From Paenibacillus sp. 19GGS1-52 (GTDB taxonomy: Bacteria; Bacillota; Bacilli; Paenibacillales; Paenibacillaceae), in NCBI RefSeq assembly GCF_022369515.1, contig NZ_CP059724.1, positions 4,278,001 through 4,342,000 of the forward strand: 64,000 nt of DNA, in the 5' to 3' direction. Shown piece after piece: positions 1 to 8,130 of this stretch. The notes beneath the pieces were generated by a model. That model searched no databases, was not told the DNA's origin, and saw only the letters and a list, made by a program, of their open reading frames with translations. Every line of letters starts with the position of its first letter. The stretch's first letter is position 1. Position numbers and translations under genes: made by a program.

Positions 1-293
1 ACGCTAAACTGCCCGTTCGCTTAACGAAACAAGGGGCAACTGCCGTGGCAAACGTTTTCTTGTTTGATTCAATTAGTGCTTCCCGTTAGTTGAACAAAGG
101 TAGCCGATTAACTGACCAGCTGCCTTGTGTCTTTATTGAGCTATCATTGTTTTGTTGAACTAACATTTCCCGTTTGCTTAACGTTTGCTTAACGTTTGCT
201 TAACGGTTAATTACTCGTCAATCCGCTCACCATTGAGATTAAATAAATGTCATAGCCACTTTTAGCAACGGGTTCCATACCATTATCCTCCGT
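1..293. repeat. Non-coding stretch with degenerate extragenic repeats
   Basis: No gene is visible here. The stretch holds three copies of a degenerate repeat whose core resembles CCCGTTAGYTTAACRAA: at about 8-45 (ACTGCCCGTTCGCTTAACGA), 77-105 (TCCCGTTAGTTGAACAAAGG) and 155-206. The third copy contains an 11-base unit, ACGTTTGCTTA, repeated head to tail at 181-191 and 192-202, with a near copy at 170-180 and a partial one after it. Related copies occur up to about 8.13 kb. Confidence 0.6.
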
Positions 294-1442
294 CTAATCA
301 TATAAAATCAGCCCATCAAAATAATTACTATAGTCCACATCCTCATCGCCCATGGTGTACCAGACTTCCTTGCCCGTGCTGGTCTGAAGCTTGATATGGC
401 CGAGCTTGTCGTCACCCAGGAATTTTACGTTGTCACCAGGTTCCAACGAAAAGGATTCGTCCTTGCCATCTTTATGAATCTGCACGGTAATTTCCTTTAT
501 GATCGTTAAAGACGTCGGTGGTTCCATAGGATAAAAATCCTGTTGCTCTTCATGGAGGGAATGTTTGGCATCCAGACGGAACACCAAATCACGGAACCAG
601 GTTTGAAAGTCCTTGCTTTCTTGTGAACTGACCACACGCCCATGGCCGTCAAACATCGAGCTGTGTGCCGAGAAATCGGGAAGCGCACCTATCTGCTTGA
701 GGGTTTCACCGTCATAGGCATAGAAAGATGTTGATCGTAGAAAGTCCATCTGCGAATCCATTTGAAGTGCAATCTCGAAATATGGATCGTCAATATCCAA
801 ATCGACAATATCAAGATAAGGAAGCAGCTCACTGCCCACCTCCATCGTGATGTTGTTCACCTTCAGCTTGAAGGCCCCAAATTCCGTTTCCGGCGGGCTT
901 AACTGGATCTCTTCTTTACGACCATCCCCGTTCAGATCCACTTTCATCAGCTTCTGTTTAAAGCCCGAATCGCCTGTGTAATCCCGTAAATGGACATCAT
1001 CTAGATGGGCAGGTTCGAGCTTATAGTCAGCGTATTTGGCTTCGTAGTCACGAAGTAGCGCAACGTTCTGTTTCTCCGTTGGGCTAAGATGATCCTTGTA
1101 GGCAGAGTCTGGATGATACCAAGGCTTGGCGGCAAAGTAGTCCTGCAAATCCTTCCGCTTAAATACATATCCATGCCTTGCAAATATCTCGTTACGCGCA
1201 AGCTCCAGAATGCGGTTGTCTAGACTACCAATCTGATCCGGGGACAGCAACGTGTTCGAGCTGTCTTTCAGAATATACTCCCGTATTCCAACAGTGGAAA
1301 GAGCAACAGTTGTCTCACTTGCTGCTACTGGCTTACCGACCACTCCTTCATTGGCTTTCTCTTTTTTCGCATAAGTACAGCTAGAAACGATTAATGAAAG
1401 AGCAATTACTCCATACATAAACCGAAATTTCAGAAAATACAT
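294..1442 (-). CDS. YARHG-domain lipoprotein, function unknown
   Basis: This encodes a 382-residue secreted lipoprotein. The chosen start gives a lysine/arginine-containing N-region, a hydrophobic segment and a lipobox ending in LIVSSC, so it should be a lipid-anchored surface protein. About residues 65-120 form a YARHG domain (motif LARNEIFARHGYVFKR followed by AAKPWYHP), a module found in cell-surface proteins and often linked to peptidoglycan association. A DLNGDGRKEE segment follows, of the VCBS/FG-GAP-like type seen in extracellular proteins. An in-frame extension upstream to 1646 would destroy the signal peptide, so I reject it; a start 24 bases further in is an alternative. The IS element lies 200 bases upstream, so the native promoter may be displaced. 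The molecular function is unknown. Confidence 0.75.
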   Translation of the reverse strand: MYFLKFRFMYGVIALSLIVSSCTYAKKEKANEGVVGKPVAASETTVALSTVGIREYILKDSSNTLLSPDQIGSLDNRILELARNEIFARHGYVFKRKDLQDYFAAKPWYHPDSAYKDHLSPTEKQNVALLRDYEAKYADYKLEPAHLDDVHLRDYTGDSGFKQKLMKVDLNGDGRKEEIQLSPPETEFGAFKLKVNNITMEVGSELLPYLDIVDLDIDDPYFEIALQMDSQMDFLRSTSFYAYDGETLKQIGALPDFSAHSSMFDGHGRVVSSQESKDFQTWFRDLVFRLDAKHSLHEEQQDFYPMEPPTSLTIIKEITVQIHKDGKDESFSLEPGDNVKFLGDDKLGHIKLQTSTGKEVWYTMGDEDVDYSNYFDGLILYD

Positions 1443-1593
1443 TATGTTGACACCCACTTCGTCATATGAATTCAAGTTGATAAACGCGTATAAATATATC
1501 ACAAAGTGAAATCTGGCGTATAGCACAGAACGAGCCTTCCACTTCTGAAGGACCCTCGACTGTTTGTATCGCCTTCTGATTTGAAAGTTCGCT

Positions 1594-1623
1594 ATCCTGC
1601 CAGTTAGTTGAACAAAAGCAGCC
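1594..1623. repeat. Degenerate extragenic repeat copy
   Basis: Contains CCAGTTAGTTGAACAAAAGC followed by AGCC. This is close to the copy at 81-105 (CCCGTTAGTTGAACAAAGG then TAGCC). It ends 17 bases before the left end of the IS element. Confidence 0.55.
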
Positions 1624-1640
1624 ATCACGTTGACGGTAAT

Positions 1641-1658
1641 TGTCAAGACAGTTGTCGT
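1641..1658. repeat. IS left terminal inverted repeat
   Basis: TGTCAAGACAGTTGTCGT matches the reverse complement of the right end at 15 of 18 positions. It lies 22 bases beyond the orfB stop codon. Confidence 0.75.
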
Positions 1659-1679
1659 GATTTCATAGAATGTATGTAG

Positions 1680-2747
1680 TCATTTTAATTGTTCTTCATC
1701 GGTGTCCATAACTCCGTCTTTTTCAGGATTGAGCCATACTTTTTCATTCAGTTTCCAGTTGCGTGTCTCTCCAGACCAACGGCTAGGATTTTTCGCTTTT
1801 GCTGCCTCATAGACGTGCTTTCTCTTCTCAAAAATTTCTTCAGAAAGACCTGAATGTCTTTGATTGGGGGTTAAGAAATTTAACCCACTGTGGCGATGCT
1901 CGGTGTTGTACCAACGGACAAATCGTAGGGTCCATTCCCGTGCCTCATCCCTTGATCCGAAGCCTTTGAGAGGGTAGTTTGGGCGGTATTTACAGGTTCT
2001 GAAAATAGATTCCGCATAGGGATTGTCATTGCTGACTCGCGGTCTGCTGCGGGATGGAATAATGCCCAAACTGTATAACGTTTCAAGCAGAGTCGCGCCT
2101 TTCATAGGACTACCGTTGTCCGAATGCAGAATGAGCGGGCTTTTTCGAACGGCACATTGCTCACTCAACACGGTTCTCCGCATGAGCTGACTGGCATATT
2201 CGGAGGATTCTTCTTCCCAAATCTCCCAGCCTACGATTTTACGACTGTATAAATCGAGCACGAGATAGAGATAGTAAAACACGCCTTTGATCGGACCCTG
2301 CAACCAGCTAATATCCCACATCCAGACTTGATTGGGTGCGGTGGCGCAGTGGCTAGTCAGAGGTTTAGAGGTAGGCTTTAGGCTACGCCCACGGTGATGC
2401 TGTTGCTGATACTTGTGCATGACCCGATAAAAGGTAGACTCGGAACCGAGATAGATCCCTTGATCTGCGAGTCTAGGGACAATCTGACTGGGTGGTAAAC
2501 TCTTAAATTCCACTTGATTGATTACGGAAACAATCTGCTGTACTTCGGGTTCGCTGAGTTGATGAGAAGGCGCTCGCTTAATGGCATGGGGTCGTTGATC
2601 TTCGAGCGGCGTTCGCTCACTACGCCAGCGCTGTAACGTTCGTTGGGTCAAAGAGAGCTCTAGACAAGCCTTTCTTTCTCTTGCTCCTGCCTGTACGGCT
2701 TCCCCGATAAGGGTGATGGCGATTTGACGATCTGAGGCAGGAATCAT
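1680..2747 (-). CDS. IS3-family transposase OrfB (DDE integrase domain)
   Basis: 355 residues. It has an N-terminal helical/HTH segment followed by an rve-type integrase core with the catalytic triad visible: Asp in MWDISWLQG, Asp in LHSDNGSPMKG and Glu in NPYAESIFRT. The C-terminal RWYNTEHRHSGLNFLTP block is typical of IS3 OrfB proteins. It performs strand cleavage and transfer. The ATG at 2747 overlaps the orfA stop as GAATGA, which suggests translational coupling. The open frame also extends upstream to a TTG at 2768 across a G-run (TTTGGGGGGA), in the -1 frame relative to orfA, so a programmed frameshift giving an OrfAB fusion is equally possible. Confidence 0.9.
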   Translation of the reverse strand: MIPASDRQIAITLIGEAVQAGARERKACLELSLTQRTLQRWRSERTPLEDQRPHAIKRAPSHQLSEPEVQQIVSVINQVEFKSLPPSQIVPRLADQGIYLGSESTFYRVMHKYQQQHHRGRSLKPTSKPLTSHCATAPNQVWMWDISWLQGPIKGVFYYLYLVLDLYSRKIVGWEIWEEESSEYASQLMRRTVLSEQCAVRKSPLILHSDNGSPMKGATLLETLYSLGIIPSRSRPRVSNDNPYAESIFRTCKYRPNYPLKGFGSRDEAREWTLRFVRWYNTEHRHSGLNFLTPNQRHSGLSEEIFEKRKHVYEAAKAKNPSRWSGETRNWKLNEKVWLNPEKDGVMDTDEEQLK

Positions 2748-3241
2748 TCGTCCTCGGGGTCCCCCCAAATCGCTCGGGCCTTTTTTCGAAGCACCAGTAA
2801 GGCAGCGGTTTCGGCTAAGGCGGCCTCTTTTCGTTTTAACTCGCGGGCAAGGTTCTTGTTCTCTCGTTCTTTGTTACGTAGTTCTTTTTGCAGCCGGGTG
2901 GCTTGTTCAGCAACGCCTCCGTTGGCTTGCATACAGGCGTCACGCCAGGCTTCGATTTGTTCAACAAACAGACCTTTTGCTCGACAGTACTCAGACAATT
3001 CGATCTCACTTAGTGTGGCTGTCTCGACAACAATGGCGAACTTGTCTCGGGTGCTCCACTTCTCTGTTTCCTTTTCACCACCAGGGAAAACGCCACCGGT
3101 CGCCCGGGCTTCCTTCTGCCACTTATACAAGGTGCCTTCCCCGAGGCCGCTGTCCCTTGCGATCTGACTCACCGATTCATTGTTTGGGGGCATCATCCGC
3201 TGCATAATCCTATGTTTGAGTTCGTCACTGTATCTAGCCAT
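2744..3241 (-). CDS. IS3-family transposase OrfA (HTH protein)
   Basis: 165 residues. An N-terminal helix-turn-helix (SVSQIARDSGLGEGTLYKWQ) should bind the terminal repeats. A second HTH-like segment (EIELSEYCRAKGLFVEQIEAW) follows, then a C-terminal coiled coil rich in Lys/Glu (residues about 115-150) of the leucine-zipper type used for OrfA/OrfAB multimerisation. The start has a GAGGTGGAG ribosome binding site. It precedes and overlaps orfB. Confidence 0.88.
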   Translation of the reverse strand: MARYSDELKHRIMQRMMPPNNESVSQIARDSGLGEGTLYKWQKEARATGGVFPGGEKETEKWSTRDKFAIVVETATLSEIELSEYCRAKGLFVEQIEAWRDACMQANGGVAEQATRLQKELRNKERENKNLARELKRKEAALAETAALLVLRKKARAIWGDPEDE

Positions 3242-3294
3242 TGTCGCTCCACCTCAGTCTCTCTTTTAATCTACTTTACATACTATTGAGAGGT

Positions 3295-3312
3295 ACGACA
3301 ACTAGCATGACA
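3295..3312. repeat. IS right terminal inverted repeat
   Basis: ACGACAACTAGCATGACA is the inverted partner of the left end. It lies about 55 bases upstream of the orfA start. Confidence 0.75.
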
Positions 3313-3328
3313 CAGGGGGTTGATTATG

Positions 3329-3360
3329 GAGCTATCGTTCCTCGTTAGTTTAAAAAGGGA
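3329..3360. repeat. Degenerate extragenic repeat copy
   Basis: GCTATCGTTCCTCGTTAGTT followed by TAAAAAGGG resembles the repeat family core. It lies 17 bases outside the right end of the IS. With the copy at 1594-1623 it shows that the IS sits inside a repeat cluster. Confidence 0.45.
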
Positions 3361-3485
3361 TCTTCTACTACCTTAAGTGGAACGAGATTTGAATGACCCA
3401 AAGTGTAAATGTTGCACACTTCTTGAGATACATACAAATGTGCTTAAATGATTTTGATAATAATGTAGTTCATTTCTTCTTAGCT

Positions 3486-3758
3486 TTAAAAGAGTAGTAA
3501 GTGTTTGTTTTCTTTCATCTTCTTCCGAATAAACTTAAATAAACCTCTTAAAATAATTACTGATAAAATAATAATAATAATTGGACCCATTTCTAAAAAA
3601 AATACTGGTACTAATGTAGATAATGAAACAAATAATTCATAAATAAAAAAATAATCAGCAATTCCAACTACGACGACTGATAAAACAATGAATTGTAATT
3701 TCTGATAATAAAAAGCGATTGTATAAAGAACCCTTCTAAGGAAATAAAGTAACCTCAT
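3486..3758 (-). CDS. Small AT-rich membrane protein, unknown
   Basis: About 90 residues from the ATG at 3758, which has a GAGGT ribosome binding site five bases upstream; a longer frame to 3830 lacks one. There are two long hydrophobic segments (FIVLSVVVVGIADYFFIYEL and the run MGPIIIIILSVIILRGLFKF) and a basic, lysine-rich C-terminus, so it is probably a two-pass membrane protein. Base composition is much more AT-rich than the flanking genes, suggesting acquisition by transfer. I do not recognise the family. Confidence 0.5.
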   Translation of the reverse strand: MRLLYFLRRVLYTIAFYYQKLQFIVLSVVVVGIADYFFIYELFVSLSTLVPVFFLEMGPIIIIILSVIILRGLFKFIRKKMKENKHLLLF

Positions 3759-3905
3759 CACACACCTCATTGTAATATATTTACATATAATTACGACATG
3801 ATCTTTAAATGGTTTCGTGTATTTGTACAATTGCGTATGATTTTATTTGCGAACTCTGTCAAAACTTCTATCTTGAGTATTCGGGAAGTTATTAAACTAT
3901 CCTTC

Positions 3906-3956
3906 CCATTAGCGGGGAAAAGGCAGCAGATAATATTGGCTGCCTTTTCCTAATGG
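3906..3956. terminator. Long perfect-arm palindrome, probable bidirectional terminator
   Basis: GGAAAAGGCAGC (3916-3927) pairs perfectly with GCTGCCTTTTCC (3939-3950). Outer arms CCATTA/TAATGG extend the stem past an unpaired GCGG. It lies beyond the 3' end of the serine hydrolase gene and upstream of the small membrane protein gene. The left arm also matches the extragenic repeat family (CCCATTAGCGGGGAAAAGG), so it may be a folded member of that family. Confidence 0.55.
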
Positions 3957-3960
3957 TTAT

Positions 3961-3990
3961 TGCACTAGCGTTTCCTTTTAGCTAAATATT
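3961..3990. repeat. Degenerate extragenic repeat copy
   Basis: TGCACTAGCGTTTCCTTTTA followed by GCTAAATA resembles the copy near 8102 (CTAGCGTTTCCCCTTAGATT). Confidence 0.4.
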
Positions 3991-4114
3991 CACCTATTGG
4001 AATGAATCAAGGCACTTTTTTATGGATGTTCTTATCTGGAATTCATCTAACTTTTCTCAAGGAATCTTCTTCTTTCTTTTACTCAGGGCTGCTTCTTGGC
4101 CAGTTATGAAATGC

Positions 4115-6304
4115 TTATTGCGAAGTTACGGCGGAAATCTCGAACTTCGACCCGACATCTCCGGCGAAAACTATGGATCCTCCCAAGGGCAGTACGACCT
4201 GATCCTTGTTTCCGATGACACTGAAGAAGAGGCATGTTCCCTTTGCATCATAAATAGCGAAGGAAGCGTTCGAGGACATATTTACCTTAATGGCCTTGCC
4301 CCCGTCCTTTTCGCTTATCGTATACCACCTGGCGTATCCGCTGGGCGGAATTGTAACGGTTGACTTCTTAGCAAAGTTAAAAGGCTGCACGGCATCCTCG
4401 TTCACTAAGATGAATCCACCAAGACTCAAGTACTCAACGCCGTCTTGTGTAAAGAACGTAAGACTTGAGAGATCCCGCCCGTTCGCTCCCGGAATTTGCA
4501 ATTCGGAGACGGCTGAATTAGGGCCGGTTATTCGTTTATCCAACACGTACCCCGGCAATTGTTTCGACAGATTCAAGTTGGTGGTTACCGATGTTGTCAA
4601 ATAAGCAATCGAAGTATACTTCTCAGTTAATAGATAATACTTCTTCCCGTCACGCTGCATCCATGCTTTCTGGGTCTCCGCCGGAAGATCTTGGGGCTGG
4701 AGCTTCTCGGCGTTGTACATTGATATAGCTATCTGCCCAAGACCCGATACAAAAACGTATTGACGAAGCCATTCGTAAGTGCGGCCATTCTCCTCCGTCA
4801 CGAAGCTGACCATCGTATTCCCGTCCGCACTACGGAATGTACCGTCTGCCGAATACTCGTAGATCTCGGCTGGATTAGCGGATTTCTGCTCCGAAGTGAC
4901 GGACATGATACCGCCTTCGGATATTTTGATGTTCATCGTTGTACCGGTCGCGCCGTAGATTCCCGAATACTGCAGCATGGACTCCGGCATATCAGATTTT
5001 ACCGGCGCACCGTATGACTTTTCAGGCTTGAATTCAGTAATTGTCCCTTTCTCTTTCAGCGCCTGAAGCAAGATTTCGTTCGCCAGAAGCTGATCGTACG
5101 TGCTGGTCCCGCCGGAAGTGACAACCGCTGCCGCCATGTCCTGTTCGGGAAGCACAACGAGCGACGTGTGATAGAGAACCGTGTCCCCGCCTTTGGTCAG
5201 CGCCTTCATTCCGTATTCGCTGAAGGGATACAGATCGACGCTGTCCCAGCCGAGACCGTATCCGATGGAGTTATCCGCATCGTCAGGCCACAAAGGCGTC
5301 TTGTACTCATCTTGCGCCGTGGCCGTAGCCGATTTATCAGACAAGACTTCTTCCTCTTCCCCCGTGAAAACTTGTGAGAATCGAACCAAATCTTCCGCTG
5401 TGGAATAAATGCCTCCCGTTCCGATCAAGTTGACCGTCTCGTTAGGAAGTTGTCCTGTATAGGTAGGATAATAGAGTCCCGCCATCTTCGCTTCGTCCGG
5501 AGAATCGAGCGGCGTTTTCGTATTGACCATACCCAGAGGTTCCGTAATATATCGATGGATATAAGAGGTAAATTCCATGCCGCTGACCTGCTCGACCAGA
5601 ATCTGGGCCAGTGTAAATCCGTCATTGCAGTAAACCGAATAAGCACCCGGATTCGCCTTTAAGGTCTGTCCGGCCAGTTGCTTCAGCAGTGTGTCGTGGG
5701 CGTATGTATCGTTATCTTCGAATAAAAAGACGTTAGTAAATGAGGATCCCATTAACCCAGAGGAATGATTCAGCAGCATACGCGGTGTAATCTGCTTGTA
5801 GCGTTCATCCTTCATCGTAAACTCAGGGATATACTGGACAACCGGCGTATCGAGATCAATTTTCCCTTGTTCGACCAACTGCATAACGGCAACCGTGGTA
5901 AACATTTTACTGGTTGAACCGATCCCATACATCGTGTCTTTCGTGAGCGGCCTCTGTCCCTGCTCATCATTCTTGCCGAATTGGCCGGATACGACGATGT
6001 GGCCATGATCGATAAGGGCGTATTGCACGCTGTTTGTATCGTAAGCTTCCGAGAGGAGATCGGCTTTTCCCTTTGCAGCTTTCATGGTTAATTCGTAGGT
6101 GAGCCCAGCTTCGTTAGAAGATGAATCCACTTCCGCCGTTGACACGGTTACCGGAGCAGCACTTGCCTCAATCACCTCAGATGTATTTAGTGCCTCTGCT
6201 GTGTTCTGCATCTTAGCCACTGGTGTGTTGTCGTTGCAGGCGCTTAGCAGCAGAAGCAGACACAAAAATAGTACGGCTACAGTTATCCATCGACTTTTCA
6301 TCAT
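4115..6304 (-). CDS. Serine hydrolase (class C beta-lactamase/PBP fold) lipoprotein
   Basis: 729 residues. The N-terminal signal peptide ends in a lipobox (LLLLSAC), so the protein should be lipid-anchored outside the membrane. The domain at residues about 65-410 belongs to the beta-lactamase-related serine hydrolases: the nucleophile motif SxxK appears as STSK in MYGIGSTSKMF, the YxN motif as YCN in YSVYCNDGF, and the third motif region as KGGDT. Such proteins include D-aminopeptidases, esterases and penicillin-binding-like enzymes; a true beta-lactamase is less likely at this length. The C-terminal 300 residues are beta-rich and of unknown role. The start has an AGAAGGAGAG ribosome binding site before ATGATG. 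It is transcribed alone, divergently from the tetR gene. Substrate unknown. Confidence 0.85.
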   Translation of the reverse strand: MMKSRWITVAVLFLCLLLLLSACNDNTPVAKMQNTAEALNTSEVIEASAAPVTVSTAEVDSSSNEAGLTYELTMKAAKGKADLLSEAYDTNSVQYALIDHGHIVVSGQFGKNDEQGQRPLTKDTMYGIGSTSKMFTTVAVMQLVEQGKIDLDTPVVQYIPEFTMKDERYKQITPRMLLNHSSGLMGSSFTNVFLFEDNDTYAHDTLLKQLAGQTLKANPGAYSVYCNDGFTLAQILVEQVSGMEFTSYIHRYITEPLGMVNTKTPLDSPDEAKMAGLYYPTYTGQLPNETVNLIGTGGIYSTAEDLVRFSQVFTGEEEEVLSDKSATATAQDEYKTPLWPDDADNSIGYGLGWDSVDLYPFSEYGMKALTKGGDTVLYHTSLVVLPEQDMAAAVVTSGGTSTYDQLLANEILLQALKEKGTITEFKPEKSYGAPVKSDMPESMLQYSGIYGATGTTMNIKISEGGIMSVTSEQKSANPAEIYEYSADGTFRSADGNTMVSFVTEENGRTYEWLRQYVFVSGLGQIAISMYNAEKLQPQDLPAETQKAWMQRDGKKYYLLTEKYTSIAYLTTSVTTNLNLSKQLPGYVLDKRITGPNSAVSELQIPGANGRDLSSLTFFTQDGVEYLSLGGFILVNEDAVQPFNFAKKSTVTIPPSGYARWYTISEKDGGKAIKVNMSSNASFAIYDAKGTCLFFSVIGNKDQVVLPLGGSIVFAGDVGSKFEISAVTSQ

Positions 6305-6387
6305 TAGAACTCTCCTTCTGAAATTTTGGTAGATATGACTCTAAATTGGTATATTTATATATTAATGAAAAATTAGTATTTATGCAA

Positions 6388-6418
6388 AACTGCCCGCTAG
6401 CTTAATGAGAGCGTGCAG
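6388..6418. repeat. Degenerate extragenic repeat copy
   Basis: ACTGCCCGCTAGCTTAATGA followed by GAGCGTGCAG matches the copy at 8-45. It lies in the divergent intergenic region between the serine hydrolase and tetR genes. Confidence 0.55.
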
Positions 6419-6569
6419 TCTAAGCTTTATTTTCACGGTCTATTAATTTATTTTTCAATCTATACTTTGTTTCGCTGAACACCAATCGGGAATTGTATTT
6501 CTCCGCCCCATACGTTACACTCTTTATATTGACATATTTGCAGGTCTATAAAAGGAGGTTCACGCACCC

Positions 6570-7154
6570 ATGTGCCCCCGTACCAAAGAACAAAATGAGC
6601 TTATACGCATGCAGCGTAGAGAACAGATCCTGGACTACGCCGCGCTCGCCTACTTTCGCACGGGCGGCAGCTTTGATGTTCGCGACGTCGCCCGCGAAGC
6701 CAAGCTCGGTTACGGCACGGTATACCATTATTACCCCAACCGGCATTTACTAATAGAAGATGTGCTGGGCAGCGGCTTCGAGCGATGCGAGCAAGCCCTT
6801 GCAGAATGGGAGAACATCAGCCATAGCACCTCGGATAACCGGCAACTATTGATGTATTGCAAGGTGCTGCTCCGGCTGTGGCAGTCGGACGCCCGCGCAT
6901 ATCTCGTCTACAAAATGGCGGCGGAACATTATGCAGGCTTGCCTGAGAAGGATCGGAACCCCGCCAAGAGACGATTCATGGAACATCTGTACGTTCCGCT
7001 CAAATCGATCGCCCAGCGCGAAGACGACAGCGTCGACTATATGCTTGCCGTGCTGGTCGGCTGTTGCGGGCTGCACTACTATGCGAGCACTTCCGAGCTG
7101 GACATCGATCGAATCGCCCAGCTCGCGATTCAAGCTATTACGAAGGAGTCCTGA
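6570..7154 (+). CDS. TetR/AcrR-family transcriptional regulator
   Basis: 194 residues. The N-terminal helix-turn-helix (about residues 15-60, SFDVRDVAREAKLGYGTVYH followed by YYPNRHLLIEDVL) is a classic TetR DNA-binding domain. The C-terminal part is helical and should bind an unknown ligand and form a dimer. The start has AAAAGGAGG eight bases upstream. The methionine aminopeptidase gene begins 7 bases after the stop and its ribosome binding site overlaps the tetR end, so the two form an operon. Both genes are visibly more GC-rich than their neighbours, with many GCG/CGC codons, which suggests transfer from a higher-GC relative. Confidence 0.9.
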   Translation: MCPRTKEQNELIRMQRREQILDYAALAYFRTGGSFDVRDVAREAKLGYGTVYHYYPNRHLLIEDVLGSGFERCEQALAEWENISHSTSDNRQLLMYCKVLLRLWQSDARAYLVYKMAAEHYAGLPEKDRNPAKRRFMEHLYVPLKSIAQREDDSVDYMLAVLVGCCGLHYYASTSELDIDRIAQLAIQAITKES

Positions 7155-7161
7155 AACAAAC

Positions 7162-7908
7162 ATGATTATCTTAAAAAGCAAGCATGAAATCGAGGCCATC
7201 CGCAAGGCATGCCAAGTGGTGGCGGAATGCCATCGCACGATCGCACCGCTCATCAAACCGGGCATCACGACGAACGAGATTGAGCGCATATTCGAGGACA
7301 TTATTGTGAAGCACGGTGCCAAGCCATATACGAAGGGCTACAATGGCTATAAATATGCAACCTGTGCCTCCGTCAACGATGTGATCGCACATGGCTTCCC
7401 TACAAATAAGCCACTTGAAGAAGGCGATATCGTAACGATCGACACGGTTGCGGAGCTCGACGGCTGGCTCGGCGATTCAGCCTGGAACTATGCGGTCGGA
7501 AAGATCTCGCCGACGGCCGAGAAGCTGATGCGCGTCACGAAGGAATGCCTTGATCTCGGCATCGCGCAGGCGCAGCCCGGCAATCGGCTCGGCGACGTGA
7601 CGAGTGCGATCCAGCGACATGCTGAATCGCACGGCTTCGGCGTCGTGCGCGACCTTCTCGCTCATGGCATCGGTCGGGACCTGCACGAGATGCCGAACTA
7701 CATGCATGTCGGGAAGCCCGGCAAAGGCATCCGCATCAAGGAAGGCATGGTATTCACGATCGAGCCCATGATTACCGAAGGCACCTACTACATGAACATC
7801 GATCCGGACGGCTGGACCGCCCGGACGCTGGACCGCAAGCTCGCCGCCCAATACGAGCATACCATTGCCATCACCGCGGAAGGTCCACAAATCCTGACCG
7901 CGCAATAG
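7162..7908 (+). CDS. map: Type I methionine aminopeptidase, probably an accessory copy
   Basis: 248 residues, the usual length for bacterial type I MetAP. It removes the N-terminal methionine from new proteins. The five metal ligands are identifiable: Asp in VTIDTVAE, Asp in LGDSAWNY, His in LAHGIGRDLHE, Glu in FTIEPM and Glu in QYEHTIA, together with the substrate-contact His in IAHGFP. The ATG at 7162 has AAGGAG upstream, inside the 3' end of tetR. The essential chromosomal map normally lies in the ribosomal protein cluster, so this TetR-linked copy is probably a second one. Composition is GC-rich like tetR. A hairpin terminator follows. Confidence 0.92.
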   Translation: MIILKSKHEIEAIRKACQVVAECHRTIAPLIKPGITTNEIERIFEDIIVKHGAKPYTKGYNGYKYATCASVNDVIAHGFPTNKPLEEGDIVTIDTVAELDGWLGDSAWNYAVGKISPTAEKLMRVTKECLDLGIAQAQPGNRLGDVTSAIQRHAESHGFGVVRDLLAHGIGRDLHEMPNYMHVGKPGKGIRIKEGMVFTIEPMITEGTYYMNIDPDGWTARTLDRKLAAQYEHTIAITAEGPQILTAQ

Positions 7909-7916
7909 AATAATTA

Positions 7917-7950
7917 GAGGCCGACCAACGAGATGGTCGACCTCTTTTTT
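7917..7950 (+). terminator. Rho-independent terminator of the tetR-map operon
   Basis: GAGGCCGACCA (7917-7927) pairs with TGGTCGACCTC (7934-7944) with one wobble, loop of six, followed by six T. It begins 8 bases after the map stop codon. Confidence 0.9.
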
Positions 7951-8101
7951 ACGTATTCGGCATAGCATCTTATCGATTTAAAAAAGTCAGGTATGTCCCT
8001 TCATATGCAGCATTTAACATAATCTCCGCTATTCTCGGGATCACCTAGATCCGTCAATGACATTTTGTTTCGGAGAGCGTAGGCATTTAAGGTTCTCGGA
8101 C

Positions 8102-8128
8102 TAGCGTTTCCCCTTAGATTAATGAGAA
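8102..8128. repeat. Degenerate extragenic repeat copy
   Basis: CTAGCGTTTCCCCTTAGATT followed by AATGAG is the last recognisable copy of the repeat family in the window. It abuts the 3' end of the gene at 8131. Confidence 0.45.
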
Positions 8129-8130
8129 AT

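Larger units (their letters stand above)
1641..3312 (-). mobile_element. IS3-family insertion sequence, complete
   Basis: About 1.67 kb bounded by imperfect terminal inverted repeats with the pattern TGTCAnGnnAGTTGTCGT at 1641-1658 and, inverted, at 3295-3312. The ends are TG...CA, as expected for IS3. It carries two overlapping frames, orfA (helix-turn-helix) and orfB (DDE integrase), in the usual arrangement. Both frames appear intact. Bases directly outside the repeats (GTAAT on the left, CAGGG on the right) do not form a target duplication, so the copy may have recombined or the ends may be off by a few bases. Confidence 0.85.

Noticed and set aside
170..206. CRISPR-like array
   Set aside because: The 11-base units are directly adjacent with no spacers and no cas genes are present.
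4022..4363. 113-codon plus-strand open frame
   Set aside because: It mostly overlaps the C-terminal coding part of the serine hydrolase on the other strand, without a ribosome binding site or a protein-like pattern.
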